Assembly: GCA_013433145.1 (NCBI GenBank)
Contig: CM024179.1
Location: 3,892,501 to 3,956,500 of the forward strand
DNA: 64,000 bases
Direction of reading: 5' to 3'
From: Ascaris suum
Taxonomy: Eukaryota > Nematoda > Chromadorea > Rhabditida > Ascarididae
Below, piece by piece: positions 39,001 to 50,100 of this stretch (the stretch's first letter is position 1; every line of letters starts with the position of its first letter). Made by a program: the position numbers and the translations under genes. The notes under the pieces were generated by a model, which did not search any database, was not told the DNA's origin, and saw nothing but the letters and a program-made list of their open reading frames with translations.

Positions 39001-41247
39001 TTGGTTGGCTTTCATGAGTGGCGATTTTGATGTTTCCGGTCGATCATGTTTTCTGAACTCCCAGCATCTGAACGTTAGCCGTAACGATTCTTAACTGAAT
39101 TGATAAGTGCTTTTCAGTATTTCTATATTATTCTAAAAACAAAAATCCTAAAATAACTCACTGAAGGAGCCCTGGATTGTGCTAATCTTTTAATATGAAT
39201 TTTGCTGCGGGCTATTTATATGCTACAATTGGTTTAGTCGAGCTTTGTTTAGCAATAAGCAGCGTCGGTCATTTGTTTCATCAAATATGCAGAAAACCAC
39301 TTCAGATATCAGTGAACAAATAGAGGCGCACTTGCATCAAGAAAGGGGAGGGGAGAAGCGAAATGATACGCGGAAAACAACGTGAATTTCGTGTAGACAG
39401 AGATGAATTGCAAATCGTGCGCATTTCCACATGTGGTCACGACTTGCAAATCATCTTCGTCTGCTGGAAATTCCTACTGTTTTCTGCTTCACTTTGATTT
39501 TCTTCTTAGTTTTCTCGAATGCATCTGCAGAAGTTTTTAAGTTTTTGTCCTCTATAGCTGGGCCGAAACTGCACCGCATAGGTATTTTCTAGCTGAATTT
39601 AAACTATAGGGTCGTACGGGGTTTTTAGGCGAAAGTTTCTGGGGAACACAATGTGCGGGAAACCGTCGAAGACCTTCTAAACGCAAAGCTTTTAAGACGT
39701 TTCTCGACTGACGGTCTTCAAGAGAGGTCAAAAATTATGCAGAATTTCCCCAGTAAATCGAAAACTGCGATTTTCAGGTGCAGAAGAGGCGGAGGAGGTT
39801 GCTGAAATTGCTGAAATTTTGCTGCTAGTTACACCCGCAATGGTAGGCCGAGATTATGCACTACTCAGTAAAGTCAACACCCTATTTCGCGCTGACAGTA
39901 GCAAATCGTTTCACTTTTAATATTGGAGTCTTACACCGCAATAGAAACTGGTTATACAATGACTGTATGCTGGAGTCGATTTTTCAGAGGATGTCCTGCT
40001 GATTTTCTGCTGCAATTCTGCTGCTATCCTACCGATATTATACTGGTTTTCCTCTAGTAAGAGTACCATATTAGTATTGGTTTGCAATTGCTCTTCATTC
40101 TGTGCTGATAAGATCAACATCATTGAAAACTATTGTAATTCCCAAATACTGAGATTAAAGAAGAAAAGATGAAAGGAAAAAAGTATTAATTGATGATTGA
40201 TTAACTAGGGACAATTAAATGTTACAAAGCGCTTCGTTATGCTTTCGCCACTTTCTTCGCTGATGCTAATGAAGCATACGTGAACGCCAAGTAGTCCCTC
40301 CCTATTCATTCACTTCGAAAGCAAAAAGTGCTCAAATTGGGTTTCACTATTCTTTCCTTATCAGGTGATCCGATTCAAGGACTGAATACCGATAGATGAA
40401 ATTTATGGAGGCTCTGTTCTCGTACTCTGAACTAGACTTCTGTGGTATTCTGAACGCGAATGTGATGAAAAAGGTTAATAAAGTTCATTCATACATTGGG
40501 ACCGAATAAGCTAAAGAAGAAAAGCTTGACTACGATGTGTAGGAAATATGCTCCAGCTCCTCTAGCTCATCGTTATTTTCAGGGATTCAGGCCTATGCCA
40601 CTGCGTTTTTACGATGCTCATGTACACAGTTATTTCGAAAGTTGTGCGATGGACGTTACAAGTAAAACGAAGTAAATATATCTGTGCAACAGCAGGTGCA
40701 GTTCATTTTGGTGCATCTGTGGTTGCGGCACAGCCCTTCAAGCACATGAATAAGAGTCGAAAACAACACAATATCTTTGAAGTTGATCATATAAAGGACC
40801 TCATCCTAACTATTATGCATGCTATTCTAGAAGTTTCGTTCCTCATTTTTCCGGAATCAGTGGCCAAAAAAGCTTGGCTTTATTAAAGGAGTCCTTTTAG
40901 AAGATATACACATCAATTTCCCAGATCTGAGAAAATTTTAAAACTCACCTTCCTGTTTTTGTAACGATCATCTCTGTGCCAAAAGAGTGAAACTTATTCC
41001 ACAGTGTCGCGCCTTCTAGTCGTACTTCAGCATTCCGAAGCGCCTCATGATATTCGTTGACGGATAATTTTGATAGTTCGGAAGTATTGCACGAAGCAGG
41101 AAGAATAATCTTGTCGTCAGACGTATCTGTGTCGTTGTCAGTATTCGACTGCACCCCATCAGTTGGTCGCTTTTCAGAGAAGTTATCTGCCCCCTGATGG
41201 AGTACGGTATCGCCAATGAGGTATTCGATGGAGAAGCACTTGGCCAT
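33031..41247 (-). CDS. T-box transcription factor
   Basis: Five minus-strand exons join in phase: 40949-41247, 37121-37263, 34726-34856, 33933-34076 and 33031-33186; 290 aa plus stop. T-box proteins are nuclear DNA-binding developmental regulators. The domain runs from about residue 82 to 255: [107 protein letters not shown] and NPFAKGFRE. The central [10 protein letters not shown] and the order of loops resemble the Tbx1/15/18/20/22 groups rather than Tbx2 or Brachyury; finer placement needs a tree. FSIEYLIG at residues 5-12 resembles an eh1 (Groucho-binding) motif, as in Tbx15/18/20, suggesting repression. ATG 41247 was chosen because it opens the exon directly before this motif. The stop TAA overlaps an AATAAA. 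An alternative splice could replace the C terminus. Introns are long (up to 3.7 kb) and hold a retrotransposon fragment. Confidence 0.93.
35832..36021 (+). other. Open plus-strand segment nested in a T-box intron
   Basis: Between a CTTCTCAG acceptor and a GTACGT donor, about 63 codons are open on the plus strand, with a protein-like piece ([20 protein letters not shown]). No partner exon was found, and the minus strand is also partly open. It may be chance or a nested gene. Confidence 0.2.
37770..37985 (-). mobile_element. Non-LTR retrotransposon reverse-transcriptase tail, decayed
   Basis: On the minus strand this region encodes, in broken frames, the typical C-terminal end of CR1/RTE/Jockey-like open reading frames (for example [18 protein letters not shown]). 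It aligns base by base with the copy at about 62150-62319 on the plus strand: both carry TTCGCCAAAAG- or CTCGCCAAAAG-like sequence, TCGATATC or CCGATATC, and CACTCACT followed by CAGCTTT. It lies in the first intron of the T-box gene. Frameshifts and stops show it is dead. Confidence 0.65.
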
Positions 41248-41935
41248 CGTCGAGAGCGGAGTGCACTAGCTGAGGCTCTAGCTGAAGCTATGGTGCTGTC
41301 GGTGGTGATTGTGAATATTTGCGTGGCGAGTGTTAGTGACACGTGCATCGCCGAACCGCTTCTTTCGCACACACGCACACACATCTGGCAACAATATTAC
41401 AGTAATTATTACTCTCTCATCGATACCGTATGATTGATGCGATGCCCATTTATCAACGCCGAAAGAACGCCGAAAGACGGCCGTCTCGCTAGCCAGCCGT
41501 TGCGGTTGGCACGACACGTTAGAATACTGCCCAAGCCGACCGCTTTACTGAACGAGCGAGTAGTTATTAGATGATTTGTCAATCCGATATTCATTAAAAT
41601 TGCGATCTTTTTCATTCACTGATCAAAGTCCTCTATTCAAGAATAACTAAAAAGTTGTCGCAAGACTAACCATAAAATCCAATAAAGTAGCTGTCCAGTA
41701 TGACTGTATTCCAACTGCTACTCAGTCACACTCCACTAGTTGTGCGCTTTTATAAAAGTAGTCTCTTATTCAGTAAATTTCTAAATTCTTTAACGGATTA
41801 ATAGAATATAAGTATTTATTAAACAGTATTTCCTTTGGAAACTATGCATTTAAAGCGTTTTGCAGAAACATTTCAATAACCGCTTAAAAAAGGCACGTTA
41901 CGAGTTCTTCATTAATTTCTGCGACCCATTATAAG

Positions 41936-42624
41936 ATGGATATTGATGATAATGATCGATGCATATCGCTTCGTATCGTAAGCCAAATAATCGATTGCTA
42001 CTCCAAATTTCGATTGGATTATGCGCTGAAAAGTTCAAAGATTTCAAAATGTTCGACCGTTGAAGTAAGCACGCTTCACTCAACGAGTTACTTTTGTTTA
42101 TATTTATTTTGTGCTCATTTTATTTTAAATTAGTGGATTGCAGCTTATAATTCTGCATGAAGGAGACAGAAACGAAACCTGTAAGTCGAGAACGTGATTT
42201 ATTTTGCTGAGTTTCGTAATGGGGAAAAATGCAATCGTGAAAGAGACAAAATCGAAAACAGAAATCTGCCAACAATTCATCTCTATTATTGCCCAAGGTA
42301 AGCATTTTCTTTGAATCTGATGCAAAGACGATCCCATCCGAATCAACAACAACCAGACATTTTGGCGCAAATAACCTCGTAAATCTTTTTTTACTGCAAG
42401 AATTTTCGAGACGTTTAAGAATAACATTAGATGAGGAATATAGACGGGCTAAGCCAGTAGAACTTGCACACTTTCATATCATTTTATTCGTTACATGTGC
42501 AAATTTTCTGCGAGAAAAAACATTTGAAAGGTATTCTTGGAAAATATCTCAACGGAAACTCTCTCGCAGATGTGATGCGGGATTGGATAGTGTTGATCTT
42601 TTTGCATTGTGTGTTAAGCGCTAA
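41936..42624 (+). CDS. Candidate three-exon gene of unknown function
   Basis: An ATG at 41936 opens 43 codons ending at a strong GTAAGC donor (exon 41936-42064). A second segment, about 42212-42299, also ends at a consensus CAAG|GTAAGC. A third, from about 42416 to a TAG ending 42624, is rich in Arg/Lys/Glu (RLRITLDEEYRRAKP). The three join in phase, giving about 140 aa. No domain is recognised. Acceptors are weak (GAG), and the minus strand across the same region encodes a PAS-like stretch, so only one of the two readings is likely to be right. Confidence 0.3.
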
Positions 42625-42777
42625 CGGTTTGTTGTTGTGTGATAAGCGCACACGTTTCAAATTAGCGCCGTCCGAGTGCCACTTCAACGAATGAATGTGT
42701 TGTTGTATTTCGAGAGCAAATCTTGACTGTAACTCCCTCGTCGCTTGGAAGCGATCTCGTTCCAAAGTTATTCCCAA
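42120..42777 (-). CDS. Candidate PAS-like coding segments (competing reading)
   Basis: On the minus strand, after an ATTCTTGCAG acceptor near 42392, an open stretch contains CLVVVDSDGIVFASDSKKML followed by NNRDELLADF. It looks like the first strands of a PAS fold (hydrophobic strand, D-x-DG turn, second strand, then a helix ending in DEL). Upstream, at 42484-42777, is a charged helical frame (FQATRELQSRFALEIQQ). The two could not be joined in phase with certainty, and no start or final stop is assigned. PAS domains occur in bHLH-PAS factors, channels and kinases; the resemblance here rests on about 30 residues. Confidence 0.27.
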
Positions 42778-45700
42778 GTTTCCGCAATAAAATAATGATC
42801 GATAGTGGATCGGTCGTAAGAACGATCGAATGGGTCCGATATCTTTTCTAATCTGTTATGCTAATTTTCTGGAATCGTTTTCTTTCATCAATATCAATGG
42901 TGTACGCCCATTCTATTTTGCATTCACAAAAAGGATGTTGGTATAAAAATTCGCATTTGATATTTGGTAATAACAGACTGGTGACAAGTTAGCAAAGAAC
43001 GTTGGCCTGAGACTGAATGTCAACAATTACAGTTTCCTCCATGTGAACAAAGTCTAGCATTTGGTGTAAACGGAATTCAGTGTGCGGTGAACTTGGCGAA
43101 TCGTTGCGCTGATTTCAAATGCTGTTGCGCGGACATACTATGTCATGTACGTTATACTGTAAAACAGTTGAACACGCTGTAAACAATTCAATACAGCACA
43201 AATGAATGATCTTAGCTAAAAAGCACTCGAAGTGCTCTCTTTCAACTTATATTCTTTAGTGATAGTAGCAATTTCTATTACATTTGATGACTGTAATAAT
43301 CCTTCTAACTGTAATAAACTTCTATTTGAGGGAAATCTTGCATCCGTCGTAATAAAATCCTTCTAATTTTGCTTTTCTCTCCATAAATTACACACCACGT
43401 TTGTTATAATTAAATATGATCGAAAGAAGTCTCATTAGAAAATTTGAATGTATATGGCATCCAAATGTATTACAAAACAAGCAATAAAATAAGATGCGAA
43501 TTGTTTTTTGCTAACAAAACAAATTAAGTGACCAAGGCAGTAAGCAAGTAACTGTACAGTGATCAAATATAAAAGCACTTTCTTACTGTTTATGGTTTTA
43601 AGAAGTAGTAGGTATTGTTCAATGGCGCAAACGTAACTTGTAGGCAACGTGAGCATGAACGAGGAGTCATCTCATCGTTACATCTCAAAGGATATTTTCA
43701 GCATACAAACAGTCACTTATGACTCCAAGGTTCAAACAATGGCTTCAAGAGACTATTGTGCTCTACTAATCCGTTTTCGGATATAGACAACTATATATTT
43801 GCCTACGGATACGCATCCTTAATTTGGAGCATTCGATTGCCGCTCTCTCATTTGATCTTTGACCCAACCAATGGATCGCAAAAGTTATTCGAATTTTGAG
43901 TGCGAACCTAGAAGTCTTGGCATGGAGATGGCATGGAGGAAAGGAACTTTTTCAAGAACGAGTTTTCCAGGCAGTAATTCAACGTGCAAAGAAAGGGCAA
44001 AATGTCCAAAGTTTTCTGATTTTGAACCAACAAATTTCCTAAAAGGCTCAACATGAGGATTTCCACAAGGTAAAAAGTGAAGAAGAGGCTGCTTCCTCCA
44101 TGCTTCTGCAGTAACGAAAATTTGAGGATGTACAAGGATGAACATCCTTCTGCTCCATTTCCGAAACTTCCCCTCCTGAACTCACCAAAAATTCTCGTCT
44201 TTACGAGCAATTCCTAAAACGCTAACATATCTATATAAAGAATGACCTTTAATCAAAAAGTCTGCTGTTTTCGTTTTTCGGTGTTTCCCGGTTTGCTGAA
44301 ATGAATGCCATATGTGTTCCCCTATATACCGTATTCGCCTATGAAACTCTGAATTCAACAATTTCTTTCACTTCAGTGTTCAGATGTGCCTGACTGTTGG
44401 TTCGATCACCAGCAATCAGAGAAACCTTTCAGGAAATGCAAGCGTGGAACGTCCAGAATGGTATCCTTACCTCAGTATACAAGCGTCCTTCTAGGTTCTA
44501 AGAGATGAAATAACAAAAGTCGAAGGTCTCTAAGCCATCTTCTCTTCTCGTTGTTTCCGGCTTGAGATTCATTCGCTTTCTCATCGAAAGTTGCAGATTT
44601 CATTTTGCTCTTAGTTCCTTCATTTGAAACGTAAAACTTCCGCTATCCCTTGCAAGTGTTTCTTGCCCTCCACATCCCTCTCCCCACAGTTCTGTTGAAA
44701 ATTTTAGCTTCAGTCAGGGTACTAGTTGCAGTAGTACTTTAGCTTTTTTTTCCTTAGACTGCACTCCTCCTGTTCTTTAGTACATCGATTTTTCTTTCCC
44801 ACCATTATTTGGATCTATTTCCATTCAGCGATTTCGAGTTATTTGCTTCAGAAACTCCGAGTCCAACGGTGATTGCAGTTCGTTTCGATTATGACTAAGA
44901 TAAGAGTTGTACCTTAGAAGTGCTAGCAATTTCACAAATATAAAACCTTGTCTATATTGCGTTGCATCTCATGTCCTCAGGGCCACTTACTCGCACACAG
45001 AACTAGCACTTAACGGATCAAGCGACTCTTAACTCTCTCTCGCCTCTGAAGAAGTATTATTGAATAAAGATTTCGTTTGGCGATCGCCGACTCAACTGCG
45101 CACTAAACAAGCGGATTTGCATATTTAGCAATGTAAAAGCCATTCATTTTCAATTGCACTAATTAACAGAATAGATTTAAATTCTTCGCGATGGAGAAGC
45201 ACTAGAGTAGCACCGCTGCAAACTAAACATTGCTTTCATAGCGTCGTCATTTCTCTCCCGATCTTCAAAACCTCATCCGCATATCCAAAGGAAAACCGCA
45301 CCTGTTGGAGTGCTGAATATTAATTATTCGTATATTATCATGAAGGAAAAAGCACTGTTGCGCTAATACGTATTGCCTTGCATTCATCCGAGGACATCAT
45401 TCGTTTTACAATTATACCGACCGATAACGGAGATTTTTTTCTCAATGCAAAGTTTTATCAGCTCTTAAACGCGCCAAGTTGATTCTGACAGGGCGAAACG
45501 ATTGGCGTGCTGAACTGACAAAGAACGAAGCTGACCGTCTCTTTTGCAAGGTAGACAATTCGGCTGCACATCAGGTTAGGAACAGTACTCCTTGCAAGGC
45601 AAGTCAAAGGTCAAGAGCATACAGGTAGGTCAAATGACTGCCCAGCGTGTATCGTGAAGCTAGCCTTGGGCAAATCGGAAGATATAAGAGGAGTTGATAT

Positions 45701-46330
45701 ACTCATGTATCCAATCCAGCTTCTAGACTGGCTTAAGACCGAGGGTGCACTACGGGTAGCCGTTGATGTGCGAAAGGTGGTCGGTGGCAGCGAAGGCTTC
45801 GATGCGATTCAAGCCAACTTCCCGGCGATTCAAGCATCTTAGTGTCCCTTCGTGTTTGTCACCTTATTGTGTAAATGTGATGAACTGTTCACCCCTCATA
45901 ACTGCGTCGTCTCACAATTTACTCGACCGCAGCTAGATAGATGATGCAGACCCTCGGTGTCTTTTTTGTGATAAACGCTGAGTGCAGGTGCCAATGAAAG
46001 GGTGAGAGAAAACCCTAGCAGCCGTCCGTCGAGCGAGCATTGCTCGCTCACAACCCTAGCAGCTTCAAATTAATGATTATGCAGTGTTTATGGTTGAATG
46101 ATTAAACGACGTCGAACAGTTCTGATTTTTCTGTGCCCTGGAAATTAAGCTGAATCAGTCTGTTCTCGCGTGTTCCAAGTGACAGATTAGTAGAACATAG
46201 GAAACACCTGTAAACTATCGATATGAGATATTCTTTCTACATTGCACTGCAAAATTTCAGAAACTACTTCACATGCTTGAGCAAGACTTAAGGCATTGAA
46301 ACTCAAGACCTCATACATGACCTTTGAGTA

Positions 46331-46770
46331 TTTTTGTTAAAGAAAAGCTCTGAAAACATTAAAATGAGCACCTTTGTCTTGTCACTGACTACTTCTGTAA
46401 ATTTCCTTCACTATTTCAGGTTTTTTAAGGATATCCTCTTACCCGAAATGTTTAAGCAAATTTATTCTCCTAAGATGTGAGATAATATATGCTAGAAGTT
46501 TACAAGTGAAGGCAAAAGTGTAGGGCGCACTCTATTGCAAGGGCGAGGAGATACGGAACAAAATGCCGTCGTTTTCGAAAACCGTTCATAAGCCATGCAT
46601 TTTTGAAGTGTTGAAACGCTGAACGTTTATTTACTTGCTTTTTGCCTGCGATCTCTCAAAACTGAGAGCTAAAAATCTGAGACTTAAAAGAAATGAACGG
46701 AAGTAAATAAACAATGACAAGACAAAAAGTGCTCATTTTAATATTTTCAGAACATTTTTTAAACAAAAAA
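46331..46770. mobile_element. MITE-like element with imperfect terminal inverted repeats
   Basis: The arm at 46331-46410 (core TAAAATGAGCAC then TTGTCTTGTCA) is inverted at 46693-46770 (core TGACAAGACAAAAAGTGCTC then ATTTTAATATTTTCAGA). About 75 bp pair with a few mismatches. A nested inverted pair lies inside (46625-46637 with 46700-46712), and a small hairpin at 46653-46668. No coding capacity is seen. It is fold-back DNA of the kind left by non-autonomous DNA transposons; target-site duplications were not confirmed. Confidence 0.55.
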
Positions 46771-47172
46771 CTCACGAAAGAAGAACGCTTCAAAAATTTT
46801 CCGGGCAATCTCAGCCCCCTCCCTGCCCCTCATTTATTTAATGTTTGGCGTCAATAATCCCTCGTAAAAATCGCAACATTTAAAATTATTTTTATTTCAA
46901 AGAAAAGTGTTTCAACAACAATGCAATATCACTTCCGATTCATTTACCATTCCTAGTAAATGACCACTGTCATTAAAACCATTCATTACGAAAATAAAAT
47001 TTCGAGCGGAATCCAGACAATCACAATATCACAAACACAGACGAGAAGTAAATGGGAAAACATATTCACTGAACAAAAGTGCAGGCCTTTATAGGATGGA
47101 AAGGAATCGGCGCATGATAAAACAACAACAAAAGCAGCTTCCAACCATTTACCAACAAGGCATATCGATGGT

Positions 47173-50100
47173 TTACGCATTACTCGACTTCATCCGACGA
47201 GCTGCCAATATGTACTCCAATGTGTATCTATTCTGATCACATCTGCAATATATAACTTTAAAATCTGAAATGTCTTATCTAAACAAACAATAATCAGCTG
47301 CTAATGTAACCTAAGTAAGATGCGGTCTTATCGACTTTTACTCCAAAATTCCAGACAGAAAACTTTGGGCATCATTGATCTGTTCACAATATTTCATTTT
47401 GGAGGGAAGAGCGAAAATTTTATACAGACACTTCCGAAAAATCGAACGGGATCGCCTTAGTTCTGCGAGGTTGTTTAACGGGAGTTATATCCATTACCAC
47501 ATCATCTAGTTGTGGGCCTTTAATCCTACTCGGTCTCCAAAATATCTAGCAATTGATTAAAACCCGCTCTCAAGCTATATCTCTCTTTCACACACCACTG
47601 ACATGAATGAGACCAGCGAAAATTCGAGCTGACGGCGACACCATCAAAACCAAACCAAACATTCTTATCCAGCCAGTTTAAACATTCAAGAGCTAATCGA
47701 GCAATTTAACCTATAGGTTCGACAAATGATAAATGCGTCGTTAAACGGTCCACTAATCTAGTGCTGTATACAAATTTCCTGTTCCATCTACTGCCGCATG
47801 TTTTGAGTAACGGATGTGCACCTATTGAAGCTGCTGTCTTCTAGAAAACCTACCCAGCAACGTTTCAATCAACGAGAGAAACGACGCTCTAGATTCATTA
47901 TCAAGCTGATCACAAGGTTGCTGCGGCGATGGCATATTATCGCTATGGCAATCACAACATCTTCACAATCGCTCGTAATGGTGCGCATACTTAATAGTCA
48001 ACTTTTTATCTATATTTGTGGAGGTAAAAGGAGATAAAAACGTACAATTTGGACACCAAATTGGAGTGAATAGAGATGAGCTGTTGCAACGATGTAAACG
48101 ATGAAAGATTTGCTGCACGATTCGACTTCATCTGTCGGGCATGTTCCACAAGGATGCTTTTCAACCATAGTTGCCATAACTGAATATGACGTTGTGCCAA
48201 CGTATTATTACCATTTGCAAACCACATCAATAATTTCTCGGCATAGGTTATCGGTAACGATCGCGTTACAACATCCACTGAAAAGTTGTTCAATTTTTCT
48301 AAGTATGCATAACCACGGTAAAAAAAATTATATAACTGAGAGAAACAAATAGCCAGTCAAAGTCCCCGCGCCACGGGCTTAGATCTGTGAACGATGGCAC
48401 TTTTTTCGGCCACGTTTCATATTCTATTCGCTCCCAACAAAGTGATAAATGATAACATAGCTCACGATTGCATTAACATTTCCCGTCAATTCGACAGTGA
48501 TGCACCTTATGAGTGAGACGTCCTTGCTACTGCATGTATTTGTCCATTTGCCTACTCCGTAAACATTTCAGGTGGTATAAAGTCTCGGGCTGTCATCTCT
48601 CCTCAGGTTTATTTCTTGTGAATAAAATTTCAATAACATTAAGAGTAATTTGCCAAATTTTGTTCTATAATCAGCCTCTGCGATTCTGCCTTTGCAAAGC
48701 TCATTATCGCGACAATATATCAACGCATAGTTACGTGGATGTGTGTATCTGCGTATCTACATGATAGTTCCAGTTCCACAGGAACCGCCAAAGGACACAT
48801 AAAAATCTCGGTGCATTCTACAGCAACTGGATGGGAAAAAATTAAAGATGCCCAGTATCAAGCTGGCATGAGACTGGCTCTGTAGTTCCCAGTTACTAAA
48901 TCGACCAGCTTTATGAATCGCCCTAAGGGGTAAACCTCCTAAAAGTTGAGAACACTGACACAGATTAACCCATCAAAATTTCGCTGGTCCAGTTTCAGTT
49001 TTCAAGAATTGAAATTGCTGGACAGGCAGACATGCACTTACATCCACGGATGCGCATCACAAAGCGTTTTGCGAGAGCAGATATGCAAAAGTGCAAAAAG
49101 ACGAATAATTTGTTGAGGATTCAGTGGCTGGCTAAAATTTTAATACTTCATTTTGTTCATTTCATTAATTGTTGGCAACTTATGGAAACGGCCATTCTGC
49201 CTAGCAGAATCGCAAAAACGAATGTCGTTTACGTTTCCCTGGCAAATTCTTTAAGAGCGCGTTAAAGTCACAATTCAAAGCATGCATTGTTCTAATACAT
49301 TTACGGAAGTGAATTAATTTTGTGGGATGTACGTCACGAAAGTGGATTTAAATGATCATGAATAGCTCCCACTCAAAAAAAGTTACCAGACAATTTTTTT
49401 CAATTTTCCATGTACCCCACTCTTCATTTCAAGTGTTCTGCACAAACTTCCCCTGGATTTTTGAACGATGCTACCCGTCTACATTCCCCGACTATTTCCA
49501 TTTCCAACTTCAATCGACACCATTTCCGACATACCAATGACATCTAGAATAAGTCCCGATTACTAATTACTTTTTGGGAAGTGGTGCAAACGCATTCCAT
49601 TAGACTTATAATCGATGGTTCTACTTAAGGGAGATCGGTTTAGAAAGAGTAGAAGAGCAGGAGAAATGGGCTAGGGTATCGAAAGCAATAACCAGAAAGG
49701 CACGAACCTTGTGCAAGCGGTGTTGCAAGAACGCTTTCTTCTATAAGCTGGACTTCGTTCAAACGAAGTGCCATCACCAACGCATGTGAATATTCGCCTT
49801 GCGCAATTTCCGATCGGATACGGCTGGGAGTTATATCAACGTTCAGTTCGTATGGGTCAAACACTGTGCGGTGGTCCTTTGAAAATATGCACACACCTTC
49901 CGTGGAACACACCGCAAAACTCATTCCTTAAATATCGTACGCGTAAACATCACAAATGCACATCCTAGTGGTGTGAACTATTATTCCAAGCAACTTCGAC
50001 TGCACGTTTTTTTGGTTGGGACCTATGCTTTTCTTTCCAGTCGGGATCCATAACTTTCCTCTCCATTTAAGCCCCCATCTCCTTGCTCCCCCTCTTCCCC

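Larger units (their letters stand above)
41248..47172. other. Region between the T-box and PWP2 genes
   Basis: Both flanking genes are on the minus strand, so this holds the T-box promoter and the PWP2 3' UTR; a minus-strand AATAAA lies at 46891-46896. Apart from the candidate exons near 42 kb and the inverted repeat at 46.3-46.8 kb, no gene is supported. An open plus segment at about 43.86-44.04 kb and one at 45.65-45.84 kb show no recognised domain. Confidence 0.45.

Noticed and set aside
42903..44220. Open frames on both strands near 43.9-44.2 kb
   Set aside because: Three frames are open over the same 180 bp and none shows a domain; coding status cannot be decided.
45654..45842. Plus-strand 62-codon frame with balanced composition
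   Set aside because: No acceptor, donor or recognisable family; treated as chance.
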